A stretch of DNA of 64,000 nucleotides from Caenorhabditis elegans (lineage: Eukaryota > Nematoda > Chromadorea > Rhabditida > Rhabditidae), in the NCBI RefSeq assembly GCF_000002985.6, contig NC_003284.9, positions 13,020,001 to 13,084,000 of the forward strand, read 5' to 3'. A program made the translations under genes and the position numbers. How positions within the stretch are numbered: the stretch's first letter is position 1; every line of letters begins with the position of its first letter. Under the pieces are notes generated by a model that worked only from the letters and a program-made list of their open reading frames with translations, was not told the origin of the DNA and searched no databases. Positions 24,413 through 35,925 of this stretch are shown piece after piece.

Positions 24413-26365
24413 CTTTCACTGTAGTTTTTACTGGTTGTTTTAATCGAAGTTAGAAGTACTTCATGAAAATTGTAGATGTTTCTCTAGTGGAAACAAACAA
24501 CTGGTTTGAATATTATTTCTTTCAGAAAATTAAAAAAAATCTTGTCATACAACATTTCATTTTCCTTGGACGTCTTCCTTCTCAGACGGAAATCCTTGTT
24601 GTATAGACTCAAAATCACAAAAGAAGTAAGCCCTCATTAAAAACCTGAGCCCTAACGTAAAATATTTCAGTCTTAAGCTATCAGCGCTCTTGATGAGATC
24701 CTTGGCTCTACAATTGAAAATTTCTCACAACACAACATGAAATGGCTGATGGCACAAGAATTTAATATGACTTCGTTACTTCACTGTTGCGTTGTTTTTT
24801 TAAACCCAAAGTAATTTTTAAAAGTTTGAGCTAAAGTTTCATGACTAATATTTTCAGACAGTATAATTTCCGGCTAATGCTCCCGGCAAAACCTTGACTT
24901 CGGTCATTAAAAAAGTTTGTTTCAAGGTGTTGGAAGAGACAATGAAAGTTTAATTTTCAGAAATTGAAAAATATCGTCGCAGCCCATCGACGCAAAATTC
25001 CAAAAAGTAAACCATATAATGGGCCAAATTAGATGTAATTCACTTAGTAAGTTAAATTTAAATAATAATACTAATAATAATATACGTAGAAAAACGAGTA
25101 GTATAATATAAGTACTGAATAAAAAAAATAAGACAACATTCCAACGAGTATTTAATCTAACTGAAACAGCTTTTTTCAAACATTACTTTTATATTTCAGA
25201 TGTTCTAGAATAGCAACAAAACCGCCGCCTCCCATCGACGAAAAAATCCGAAAAAAGTGAGCAATAGCCTAAAACATAAATATTTTAGGGAATCATTTTC
25301 AGATTCATTAAATCTTGTTTACAGTTTCAATAGTGGAAGCTATCCGTCAAGTTCAAAAATGCAGAATTCGTTCAAGATTTACCCATTCAAAAAAAAATGA
25401 CAGCCATTTATGACGTCATAAATTGGAACAGTGGAAAAACTAGTGCATATTCTGCATCTTCAATACAACTTGGATACTCTTCCAATAGAATGGGAATAGT
25501 TAGTTGTAAGTTTCTTTTGAATGAACAATTTAAATCGAAATCCCCAAAAATGACAGACCGTATTCAATAGAACTGACAGGACTAAATTGGAATATTTTCA
25601 GAGCAAAACAAGGTCGGAATGACAAAATGCTTAGTCAATGTAGTCATCAGGCTTACAATGTGACAGAAAATATTTTAGTCATAACGAATCAGCATTAGTT
25701 TGCAATCTTAAGAGTAAAATTATGAAGAAAAATCATTTTTGGAGTTTTCTTATCATTTACAGTATTTTTCATTAACTCTCCGCTTCCACTTTACATAAAG
25801 GTTTGTAAGCCAGAATATAAACTCCTTATAAAATACTGATTTCAGTTATTCCATCTTGTAATGTACAACAATTTATTTCTTGTTTCGAACTCCAGCCATC
25901 ATTAAGTGGTCTCACAACTGCCACCTGTTGTACATAATTACTTACATTTATCAGGTAAAACTTGAGATGCATTGTTTTTGATGATTTTTTTATTCAGACA
26001 ATATTATGATAACCACATCAATAGCAGATGAAATGGGGTAGAATGTGATAAAGAATGAAGACTCCATGTTAGCAGTCTCCTGAATTCACCGAATCCCTTC
26101 GCACGAAGAAATGTTCCTGCTAAAATCGTTCAACGCCCTTTTGATTTTCTTTTGTTTAATTTTCAACCAAAAAATGTATTTCATTCAAAGTTGACAATAA
26201 AAAATCATAAAAACCAGTTATTGTTTCAATTTACTATCAAATCTATACATTTTTCTCACTCGTATACTAAACTTTTCGCACTACGCAAGGTGCAAAAAAG
26301 TATTTTTTGCTTTAAAATTGTTTCATTCGCTGATAAAGTAAATATCTGATCAGACAAAAAGAATT

Positions 26366-26447
26366 CGCAGTCAGCAGGATTCGAACCTACGCGGGCAGAG
26401 CCCATTTGATTTCGAGTCAAACTCCTTAACCACTCGGACATGACTGC
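26366..26447 (-). tRNA. tRNA-Ser (anticodon CGA)
   Basis: Minus-strand class II tRNA. The acceptor stem GCAGTCA pairs with TGACTGC, and the discriminator is G. The anticodon arm TTTGACTCGAAATCAAA gives CGA, decoding UCG. The long variable arm is GGGCTCTGCCC and the T loop is GGTTCGAATCC. A TTTTT terminator follows on the minus strand. It differs from its plus-strand neighbour at only a few positions, almost all in the anticodon arm. Confidence 0.95.
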
Positions 26448-26577
26448 ATGGTTTGAGAGGGGCAGCTAGTGCAAACATAAATTTCAACAAGAGAGAAGTG
26501 AGAGAAAGAAAGGGAAGCGGCGACGAGGCGAAGTGAGACTGCCAATTTATATGTCCGGTGGAGCGAGTTTAAAAGAA
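26448..26577. promoter_or_regulatory. Shared 130-base spacer between divergent tRNA-Ser genes
   Basis: Lies between the 5' ends of two tRNA genes transcribed away from each other, so it is the upstream flank of both. It contains a purine-rich AGAGAGAAGTGAGAGAAAGAAAGG stretch. Polymerase III promoters of tRNAs are internal, so no element here is needed for transcription. Confidence 0.5.
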
Positions 26578-26659
26578 GCAGTCATGTCCGAGTGGTTAAG
26601 GAGATTGACTAGAAATCAATTGGGCTCTGCCCGCGTAGGTTCGAATCCTGCTGACTGCG
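26578..26659 (+). tRNA. tRNA-Ser (anticodon AGA)
   Basis: Plus-strand class II tRNA with the same acceptor (GCAGTCA/TGACTGC), D arm, variable arm and T arm as the minus-strand tRNA-Ser. The anticodon arm ATTGACTAGAAATCAAT gives AGA, decoding UCU (and UCC or UCA by inosine). A run of six T follows at about 26666. Confidence 0.95.
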
Positions 26660-26671
26660 AAACAGTTTTTT

Positions 26672-27829
26672 GTTCTTTTTATTGTTTTGTTTTGCATAAA
26701 ATTGATAAGAAATGTTCCTTATATGGAGTTCTTTGTAAAAATTTGAAAAGATGATGAATTTTCCAGTGTCTGCTACTTCGGTTACAAGCCTAAAAATTAT
26801 ATAGAATTTTCAATTAATACATTTTGACTGGCACGCGATGCCACCCACATTCCCTCATTTCTCTACTATTGCAAACTATTTTTGAGAAACTCCGTCTGTA
26901 AAATAATAAAGGTCTGATAGTGGATACGTATTCAATTGTGACCAATATTTTCTGTATCTCTTTAAGATTTGTCATGTAGTTTTTTTTTCGAAAACGATAT
27001 TTTTAAGCTTAAAGTCTCGAAGTGTTTGAAATACATATAATTCATTTTTATTTGACAGTAATCAGAGTCAATGCAAATTTAAACGTATTCAGCACGTTTA
27101 GATAAAGTACACCAAAGTTTAAAACAGGCTCTATTTATAGTAAATCGTTTTTGGGTTCTATTGCAATTGCCAATATCTTGTTGGAATTTTGTTTCAAAAA
27201 CGTTTCACTCGGGCATCATAGTAAAATTTCTCCAAACTGCACTTACTTATTTTTACTTATTTTTACTTATTTTGAGGATATGTACTATTGTGAAAAAAAC
27301 ATTCTACACGATTGGACATCACAGAGGTTTTTTTTTATAAACTAAACGAATTTAGGATATATTTTCATAAAGAACTTAAAAATTAGTCTTGACAATAGAT
27401 TTACAAGAAATATAAATTATTCGTAAATGCATAGTGCCAATTATTTACATTGGTTAAAAGAAAAGCATAAAATGATAACTGACTTACTATAAGAATACAA
27501 AAATTTCCCGGTGTTCATTTGGAAAACATAAGATAAGGTGTCTTTCAGTTCAGAATTAATATATAGGTTAGTATTAAAATACTGCTAGCAATTTTGTGTT
27601 AAAGAATACGTATATCTTTTTATATACTAAATTTTAAGAACATGCTAAAATTGTAACAAAAACGAAGACATTAGCATGGCCATGTTCTAATATTAGATAA
27701 AACTCCCTCAAATTTATTATTACCTTTTCCAGGTACTCTCACACATCTATACTTTTCTTACTTCCAGCCCAGCTTTCAATTGTTTTTTCACACGAACTAG
27801 TATTTGAGTACGCTCGTATTTGTGTAATA
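26672..27829. other. Gene-free stretch
   Basis: About 1.2 kb of AT-rich DNA without a supported gene. It contains a small tandem repeat at 27242-27274 and probably the promoter of the gene that starts near 27.8-28.6 kb. Confidence 0.45.
27242..27274. repeat. Short tandem repeat, unit ACTTATTTTT
   Basis: Three consecutive copies of ACTTATTTTT, the last slightly truncated. Confidence 0.85.
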
Positions 27830-27910
27830 ATGACTTCTCTCTGTTTAAGCAGCGATGAGAGTCTCCCTGTGAACCAGCTCTGGCGACTTAAACAACAAGT
27901 GCGGTTTGAG
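27830..27910 (+). CDS. Candidate upstream first exon of the Pro-rich gene
   Basis: An ATG opens a frame of protein-like composition (MTSLCLSSDESLPVNQLW, then RLKQQVRFE) in a GC-richer island. A donor-like GAG|GTTGAC at 27910 would join in phase to the block beginning after TACTCAG at 28557. A stronger donor at 27924 (AAAC|GTGAGC) would join out of phase. If real, the downstream protein has a 27-residue longer N-terminus. This is inference from splice-site arithmetic only. Confidence 0.3.
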
Positions 27911-28557
27911 GTTGACATGGAAACGTGAGCTTCGCGCCATGAATACCCACCCGACCATTAATATTATCTTACATTTTGATAATGCAGCAGGCAAAAAAGA
28001 ATGAATAGGTTTTCCGGGGAGGTGCTCATTTCCTTTTTCTCGCTTTTTTTGTTGTTTTGCTTCCTACTACCAAGGTTGGTTAAAAGTTAATGTCTAAAGG
28101 ACCAAATTTTAGATTTAAGCGTTGTATCTCTTTTTGAAAAGATATTTTGTAGAATTTAAAATCTTCAGGCTTTTTGTTCGAATGCCGACACAAACATTCA
28201 ACAGTTGCAACTTCAAAACTTTTATTAAGACAATATTTGTGACAAATAGAAGATGTGTGTGTATTTTTGTAACAACCTTACTATAATAGCCATTCCAAAC
28301 AAAACCCACCACTTATTTCACTAGCTGAAAAATTAAAAAAATAGGTTTCATGAGCATAACAATTTTTATAGCATATTTCATTATTCCTTCTTAGGCATTT
28401 TCTCTCCTTCTACTCCTTTTTCCTACAAACAATTGTAGTTTTGATTTAACACTTTCTTTTCTTTTATTATATTCACTAATCTTCTTTTTCTTTTACCTCT
28501 TCTACCCGACGAGCACTCATTTACTCGACTAATACTTTATAACTACAATCTACTCAG

Positions 28558-30885
28558 ATGGAGCAAGACGAAAATCGAGATATGCCACCCGTCGAACAAA
28601 GGAGTGCGAATCCGGTGAGTGATCCGCTAAAAAAACACTCATGAGAGGTTATGAGTTTCAGAACGTCAATATTCAATCAATTCAACAAGAGGAAAGTGGC
28701 GGAGGCAGGAGAAATCACGACAGCGCCAGAAATCAAGAACAACTGCTAGACATTGGTGGGGATTAGATATTGCCAAATTGGCAGTTTAAAGATTAGATAC
28801 CAAATTTTTTGATTAAGTGTTGTGAGATAGCATATGATTCATTCCAAAATCCTTTTATGAACAAAGCCAGTAAATTATCACATTTATATCTTCAGATGCT
28901 TCAGAAAATCCAACTGAAATGAGGTCAGCTGAGCAAGTGGATGTCCAGCAAGAACCTGCACCACCACTGGAACGCCCAGTAAGTGAGACAGTATTACCTC
29001 AACCCAAAAATACTCTGTACCCTCTGGCGTTCCCCAGGGAACTGTATCGGGTCCACTTCTTTTTATCCTGTTCATCAATGATCTACTATACTCAATCCCT
29101 CCTACCGTCCATTTCTCATGTTTTGCGGACGATATTAAATTATTTGGTCACAGCCCTTCTGAATTACAAGCAGCCATAGATTTAATTGCTAATTGGTCAA
29201 AAGATAACCAACTCCCGCTTGCCCCTGCCAAAACCGCCCTTCTTCAGTTAGGCAAAAAGAATTATAAAAATGTTTACACCGTTGACAACATCACAGTTTC
29301 CTTCACCAACTCAGTTCGCGACCTTGGTCTCTACACTGACTCCAAGTTAACGTTTCAACCTCATATAAACAGAGCCACTTCTCTTGCCCTCTTACGCGCT
29401 AAACAAATCCTCAAATGTTTCTTCTCTTCTTCCCCTAAATTCTATATAAATATGTACAAGACCTACGTTTCCCCTATCCTTGAATACGGATCAGTCATAT
29501 ACTCCCCTCCACCAATATCTAATTTATCAAGCACTCGAATCTCTACTCAAATACTTTTCTAAACGGGTCCTACAGTGCTGCAATATTAAATACAAAATAA
29601 AAAATGCTCCACAAACACACAATGCTTTCTCCAAATCCTACCGACTAAAAAAAACCGACTAAAAATTCTAGGAATTTCATCAGCCCGCTCTCTCCGCCTA
29701 AGAGCCCAACTATTGCTTCTATACAAAATTCTTACCGGCGCAGCGCACTTCCCAAAAAGCAGTAACTTTGTTACGCTTGCTAACTCGTCTCGTCGTCCGA
29801 TGCTCATTAAAATTAAAAATCCCAAATGTCGTAGCTTTTTCTCCCAAGTAGTACCAATATGGAATAGCATTGTACGCAACTCTAGCTTTTCCTCTCCCCA
29901 TCACAATTCTTTTCGCTTGTTGATTGTCAAATATCTAAATTCTGATCTCTTTTCCTCTCACTTAAACTCGCGCTCTGTCGGGCCGAGTTTATTTTAATTT
30001 ATTCATCTACACGTGTAAATATCATAACCGGTTATGCGTTTCTTATCATATTCTTTTTGTTTCCATGATGAATAAATAAATAAACTGTTGAAAGCTACTT
30101 CAATATGAAACCATAGTACGATAGTTATAATTTATTTCCACACTTACGCAAGGTGCTGGATATTGGTTTGTTTTAAATTTATAAGCACGTGACATTTGGC
30201 TAAAACTTCTTTGCTACATCTAACAATTTAATACAAAATAGTTCAAACAAGCTGCTGAATTGGTCAGGGCACTGTAAGAAATCTGCAAAAAAAAGAAACG
30301 GAAAAGCTAGACTTAAAACCATTCAACAAAACCAGCAACGTGGCAATTTATTTTTTACAAAAAACAATTCGTTTCAGAAATTTTACTATTACAATTTTTT
30401 ACTATTAAGAAATTTTACTATACTGAAATATTTTGTGAGAATCCATTAATATCATTATAATTTTTTAGATTCTCAATGAAATTATCCGACCAGTGCCGAT
30501 TCGTCCAAACAACAACAGCTCATATCGCCAGTATGTACCAACTCCACCGCCATCACTGTCTCATATGATGCGATCGCCACCAATCAATGATGAGCCATTG
30601 CCACATCCCATTGCTCTGTCACACCAACATGGTAATATTCAATTTCAACGAGAAGATCTCGAGCTCAATGATCAATATGCTAGAAACCGACTGTTAGACC
30701 AGCTGGTTCAATTACTCTTGCGACCGCCAGAGGTTCAACACGTTATCCACCAGCACGTATTTCTTCAACCTCCACCACCACCGCCACCAGCATTTTTTGA
30801 TCATCACTACCCACACTTCCCACCATATGAGCTAAACCTTCAAGATCTACAGGAAGTTGAAGTGGTCCCAGAAGATCCAGTTTGA
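28558..30885 (+). CDS. Pro/His-rich protein of unknown function
   Basis: Exons 28558-28614, 28662-28755, 28896-28978 and 30469-30885 join in phase to 216 residues. I do not recognise the family. The N-terminal half is acidic and Gln/Glu-rich (EQDENRDMPPVEQR). The last exon carries Pro tracts (PTPPPSLSH, then QPPPPPPPAFFDHHYPHFPP), a predicted helix with LLDQLVQLLLRPPEVQ, and an acidic end (LQEVEVVPEDPV). There is no signal peptide or membrane segment. This looks like an intracellular low-complexity protein, perhaps nuclear. The third intron (28979-30468) hosts a decayed retrotransposon, so the intron has grown by insertion. The start at 28558 directly follows TACTCAG, so it is either a trans-splice site or an internal exon edge. 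It lies about 0.9 kb before the E2F-like gene on the same strand, too far for a classic worm operon but compatible with co-expression. Confidence 0.6.
28990..30085 (+). mobile_element. 5'-truncated, frameshifted non-LTR retrotransposon (LINE, CR1/LINE2-like)
   Basis: Translating shows reverse-transcriptase motifs: SGVPQGTVSGPLLF, then the catalytic box FADDIKLF, then LGLYTDSKLTF and TYVSPILEYGSVIYSP, as in the C-terminal half of LINE polymerases. The frame breaks after YSPP and again near 29640, so no intact protein remains. The 5' portion, including any endonuclease, is missing. The 3' end finishes in repeated AATA units (AATAAATAAATAAA at 30071), typical of this class. It sits in sense orientation in an intron of the Pro-rich gene. 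An inactive relic. Confidence 0.85.
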
Positions 30886-31795
30886 AGATTTTGTGAGACA
30901 CGACTTGTATGAGCGATAATTATTTCTGATACTTGTGAATTATAACCCCACATTACATACATTGTGAAACGTCTGATTTTTGAATCAAAACGTGAGGTTT
31001 ATTTTCAAATTTTCATGCATATAAAAATACCGCCCTTATTTTTAAGCCTAAAGAACATCTGCACATCACGTTTAATTGAAAGCAACAAATAAATGAAACC
31101 TTAATTAATTTTTAAAATGTGGGGTTATAATAAACAGGTGTTCTATTTTCTTCGATTTTCCCGACCAAATTAATGTTTTATACTTAAATGTAACTAGAAA
31201 TAGTCATAAAATCCTCTCCCTATTGAATACGTAGTCTCATTGTTCCAATTTCTTTTTACAACCTCCATCAACCGCACCTGTAAATCCAAATCGATATTTG
31301 TGTGCTAATTGGCTGTAACTGTTTACTCCAAACAGCAGGTGCGCTATTCTGCAAGCGTTTCCCATATCTATCTTAAAATCGATCAATAGTTCATCTTCCC
31401 TCCCCTGACTACACTCATTCTGTCCATTTGTCCACTCAATCATTCTTTTTATTTTCGATTTTTCTCTTGTCCGCTCTTTAATTGTTTCACAAAAATTTCA
31501 ATTGTGATTTTTCTCTGTTGATTTCTTTCGGTTTGCAATTTTATTTCTAGTATGTCCAATGTACCACTGAATCAAAACACTATCCTCATTCCACCCAGAA
31601 AACGTTATCACTAATTGTTAATAACTACATTATCTCAGTAGGAATAAAAACTCGTTTATTCTCAATAAACCTTGGCACACACGATTGCAGCACTATGTAT
31701 TCACTTTTCAGTTTTACTTCAACTTGCATGCAACAAAGCTGAGAAGTGCACGACTCGAAGCGTGGCTCTTCAACTCAAAAAAAAGAGCTGATAAT
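30886..31795. other. Spacer between the Pro-rich and E2F-like genes
   Basis: Probable 3' UTR of the upstream gene (AATAAA-type signals near 31086 and 31640) and 5' region of the next. A TTTTCAG at 31704-31710, about 85 bases before the E2F-like ATG, could be a trans-splice acceptor. A 68-codon minus-strand frame at 31237-31443 has no supporting context. Confidence 0.45.
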
Positions 31796-34700
31796 ATGGA
31801 TCTACATCAGCATCTTCCATCTTATCAAGAAGCAGATGGCGGTGCCCATGGCAAAGAAACAACCAGCCATATCATCTGTAAGAAATCATTTTTATTAGGG
31901 AAGGGGCGATGCAAATATATTGAGCAAAAAGGAGAGGTATCTAGACAGAGGTCATAAATGGGGATATGGGAAAATATGACTGTCTCACTTTATGACACGG
32001 CAGAAAAACATTGAATGTGCAAATACCAAATCAACATTAGAAAATTTTAGAAAGTAGGCTCATGGCCTCGCCACGCTCTTCAAAAATCAATGGATTGCGC
32101 GTGACGAGACCATTTCGCATAAATTCGTCCTCCTTCAAAATCGTAGAAGTAAAAAAAAGTACACTGTAGGTATATACTCATCCAAATTAGTTTAATGACA
32201 ACTGAATTGCAATTGGTGTAAAACTGACAAATAATTTTTTTTTTGTTGAAAATGAAAATTTTGAGCTATCGCAGTTTGGAAACTGGAATCAAAAAACACT
32301 GGTGTATTATGAATAAACAAGAAAAATAGTGCCATTAAAAAAGGAAAAACTTTAAATCTAAATGGTGTATTTTTGAAAACAGATAGTATTCAGGGTATCT
32401 CAATGAAATATTTTATCCATATCACTTCAAGTTTTGTCAGTAATTCAATGAAACTTTTTCAGATAATACAAGTCAGGAGTATCATCAGATTAACCATCAA
32501 CAATTTGATCAAAATAATCTTGGAGAGTTACCAATCTATTTGAACTACCCACTCCACGGACCAAATCATAAAAAATGGCACCTGGATTTTCAACAGAACA
32601 ATGATGCGAACGAATACTCACAAAATGGGAATCATGATTTCTCAGGGGCTGAGATGAGTTATCCAATTGAGGATTTTGCCCAGAATACCTTTGCTGAACA
32701 GTATGTTGAAGGTGAGTCTATTGATATCCTTGCTTAAGCTAATAGCCACCATGGCAAATAGTAAATGAAGTGCTGTCTTTAATTTTTGTCAACTATCTTA
32801 AGGCAATTATTTTTAGATTCTTATCAAAATGCAGGGGCATTGGCGCTTACTGGTCAGAATATGAATATTTCAAATGTACATAACGGAGTTCATATTTCAA
32901 CGCCAACGGAAAATTTGGCTGAGAACAATGCCAATAACGGGCTTGACGCGATTGGTGAGTTTTTAAATACTCAATTTCTGTTCCTATTCATATGAATATA
33001 ACATAACATGCTTTCTCATTATTTTTTAACTAGGTTGTTTCGTTTTCAGCTGATCTCGTGAAACCTTATCAAAATGTTCAACTGGAAAGTTCATCGAAAC
33101 AAAAAGTACAGCGACCAAGTAAGAATAAACCACTTGTATGTTTAAAACAAAACTTTAATTTTTGATTTTTCAGAAATTGCCCACAAAAACTCTTGTGCTC
33201 ACGGTTACAAATATGCTGTTGCCTATCAAATCTTGAAAGACAATGTTGGATACGAAATACCAGTGGATACGGTCAAATTGTGCAGGGAAAACCACATCGA
33301 CACAAAAGTGTTGAACATGGTTGTCCGTCGATTGGAGGAGCTAGGTGCTATCGAGAGACCATTGAACCTTCATGTTAGATTTACACCGTAAGTGTTTATT
33401 CAAATGTAAAAGTCATGATTGTTGCATTTTAAAGAGAGTTCAAATTCAAAGAAATCGATGAGTTTCAATCAACACATATAGAAATTGAAAAGTTGGATCA
33501 AGAAGAAAAAGAGCTTGACGAAATGTTGGAAATTGCACAAAAACAGTTGGCGGAAGTCAAACGCAATCCATATGCATTTTTCACAAGTGCAGATATCAAT
33601 CTTCGTGGTAATGAAGTGTTGATAGCAAAAGCTCATGATGTCACTGTAGATTGTATGACAGGAATGAATAGGGTTGTCACTAATATGGATGCTGTTAAAA
33701 TTGATAAGATGAACTATTTGAATAACCGATTCCCCAAAGAAGGTTAGTCAGTTTGTCTTACTATAAACCAAATTTATATTGAATTCATTTTAGCTCTCAC
33801 CAAGATTGATAACAAAAAATACAAAGCAGCTGCAAAAATAATCGATAAAAATATCGGACAAGACAAAGTTCAATTGAAACAAAAGAGCAAAGATGAAGCT
33901 GTAATGAAAATTCTTCGTCAATTTTCCGGAACTAATGAAGCTAGCGATCCCTCCGATGAACGTCCAGTGCATCAAGCTCTTGGCATCAATAAGAAAATGG
34001 CACATCAAACTACGCAAAACAGTCAATTAAGAATCACAACATCGGGTAATGAATTAAAAGTGTCAATTGGAAAAAAGTTTGATGAAGCTCAAATAAATAA
34101 ACTCCAAACCGAGAAAGAATTGAAGAAGAATGCCCAAAAACAAGCAAATGCGGCAAAAATGAGAGAGAAACGAGCAAAAGCGAAAGAAGAACAAGAAGGT
34201 CAGTTAAAAAAGAAAATAAATTAGGTGAAATTATTAAAATTACCCACTTGAAATTATGTTTTTGGGAGTAAATTAACATTGTTTCCAAACACCTAAATCA
34301 TACAGAATGCTCTTTTTTAAGCCAACTGTTTTTTTTTAGGAAGTAGAGCTAGGAAACGTAAAAACACAGACGAACCGACTCTGCCTATCAAACGTCAGGA
34401 CAGTATTGATTCTGAATGTGCACTTGGACAACTAGATCCATACAACAACCGAATCATGTTCTCAGAAATGTCATCACCAGTTGGATGTTATAATCCAGAT
34501 CTTGTTCCGGATATAGAACGACTTCGACAAGTTTCTGATGCAATTTCTGATGATCAAGTATGCAATCAAATTTTCAATGAGCCGCAGCATGGATTGAGTA
34601 AGTTAAAAACTGCTTTTACATATCTAAAAATCAAATTTCAGGCTTGAGTTCGCAATATTTTGAGGGCACACGTAGTGATGAGCCAAACTCAGTTCTTAAT

Positions 34701-35126
34701 GAGGGCCTCAACTTCGATATTCCGCAGGAAAATTTGAGAATGCTATCTCCAAGACGCGAAAACTTTGGCATGCTTCGTGGAAGAGAGATATCAGAAGAAA
34801 ATCATACTCTGAATTGCTTCAACTCTCAAACTTTTGATGATGATATTATGGATTTTAATTTTCATTCGATGCAAAATCTACCCAGCACTTCTGAAATGCA
34901 ATTCAAAAGTTCTGATGACAACTTTGACGGAAGTTTCTCAAATTTCGAATATGATAATAAAGAAAATGAACACGACGAAGCAAATGAATCAATTGATTTT
35001 GGATTTTTGAACGAGGAGCTGAAAATGATTCCAGATGATGAGCACAATGCACCAATTGACTTGTCGGATTTATCTCTTCATTCCCATTTCAACGAAAATA
35101 TGGCGGACTCGTCACTGGTATATTGA
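31796..35126 (+). CDS. E2F-like protein with divergent winged helix, coiled coil and marked box
   Basis: Nine exons join in phase to 735 residues: 31796-31877, 32463-32711, 32817-32954, 33050-33118, 33174-33387, 33435-33742, 33794-34198, 34340-34597 and 34642-35126. Residues 1-175 are Gln/Asn/His-rich. Residues about 182-252 look like an E2F winged helix (VAYQILKDNVGYEIPVDTVK, then VVRRLEELGAIERP). Residues about 260-330 match the E2F coiled coil and marked box in order (EKELDEMLEIAQKQL, PYAFFTSADI, NEVLIAKAHDVTVD). Family knowledge: this part of E2F proteins dimerises with DP. The RRxYD motif that E2F uses to contact DNA is absent; the aligned place reads TKVLNMVV. A Lys-rich coiled stretch (KMREKRAKAKEEQEG) and an acidic Asp/Asn/Ser-rich C-terminal 240 residues (DLSDLSLHSHF near the end) follow; E2F activation domains are acidic. 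E2F membership is inference from pattern, and function is unknown. Confidence 0.7.
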
Positions 35127-35925
35127 ATGATTCCGACAGTAAATTTATATTTTTCAAACTTTTCTTCTCCTCCCACCCCCGGCAACCCTTCCCCTGTCGT
35201 TTAATAGCAGTTGTTCATATGTTACTTTGCCCAGTTTTTTCTCTACTGCCGGATTTTTGAATTGAAATACTGCCAACCGTATCCCCTATCTATCTCCCAT
35301 GTGCATTCTTAAATGTTTGAAAATTTCTACATTCAAAAAAAATGTAATTTATGCTATGTATGAATAAGCATCACATTAAATTAAATGAATACATTTTTAA
35401 ATTTAAAATATAAATGTCAAAATTTGAACATGTTATCTTTTTTTTTTTTTTTTGAAAACATCCTCATGCACATTTGCTTCGTAACGGAAATCCCGAACAA
35501 TTTGCTCAAGCTTCTCATGTTCCAACACAAACAAAACAGACAACAATTAAAGTGCGATGGTCAAGCTGGCAGCGGATCAAATGATAAGAGCTATGCAATC
35601 AAAACAAGAATGGCAGAACAGGCGCCGCTGAGCAAAAAAAAACAGACCGAATAGCGGAGCATGAACCGTCTGACACAGAGATTTGGTTGATTAGCGCATT
35701 TTTTAATGAGAGAGCAAGACATTGAGGTTACATACACATTGAATAGAAACAAGCCTTCTTTTTCTCTCCGGAATTTACACAATAACACTGTCCACCTTTT
35801 GTGCCGAGAGCAAATTCCGTTCCTGGCTCCGCAAGCTTTCGCTCTTTTTGTGAACGGTCATCGCGTGGCTCCCCTACCCCGGTGGTCAACAGTTGTCTTG
35901 GGAAGGGCTCTTCAATGTGCTTTTT
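35127..35925. other. Spacer between the E2F-like and ShKT genes
   Basis: Holds the probable 3' UTR of the E2F-like gene, a long T-run near 35439 and a GC-richer stretch at 35560-35900 that is probably the promoter side of the secreted ShKT gene. The open frames here are not convincing. Confidence 0.45.

Larger units (their letters stand above)
22183..26050 (+). ncRNA. Candidate multi-exon spliced non-coding RNA with duplicated exons
   Basis: More than 20 short blocks are each bounded by a good acceptor (TTTCAG or TTTTAG) and donor (GTAAG or GTGAG). Supported exons: 22183-22264, 22315-22388, 22435-22510, 22613-22705, 22750-22805, 22992-23034, 23078-23117, 23276-23346, 23596-23625, 23705-23772, 23829-23881, 23928-23978, 24526-24625, 24671-24810, 24858-24914, 24961-25006, 25200-25256, 25303-25505, 25602-25804, 25846-25954 and one from 25998. 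Introns are mostly 45-190 bases. Exon 22435-22510 has stops in all three frames (TGA, TAA, TAA), as does exon 24671-24810, so a single protein is excluded. Exons 2-4 are tandem copies of one unit, and 24961-25006 and 25200-25256 share CCCATCGACG. It could instead be a decayed coding gene, but the intact splice signals argue for transcription. Ends are uncertain. Confidence 0.5.

Noticed and set aside
22183..26050. Reading the 22-26 kb exon chain as a protein-coding gene
   Set aside because: Exons 22435-22510 and 24671-24810 have stops in all three frames, so one continuous protein is impossible without skipping them.
26256..26754. Two short frames with near-identical peptides on opposite strands
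   Set aside because: They are translations of the two tRNA-Ser genes.
28884..29179. Small frames on both strands
   Set aside because: They overlap an exon of the Pro-rich gene and the start of the LINE; shadows of real features.
29586..29904. Minus-strand frames of 61-97 codons
   Set aside because: Antisense shadows of the LINE reverse-transcriptase region.
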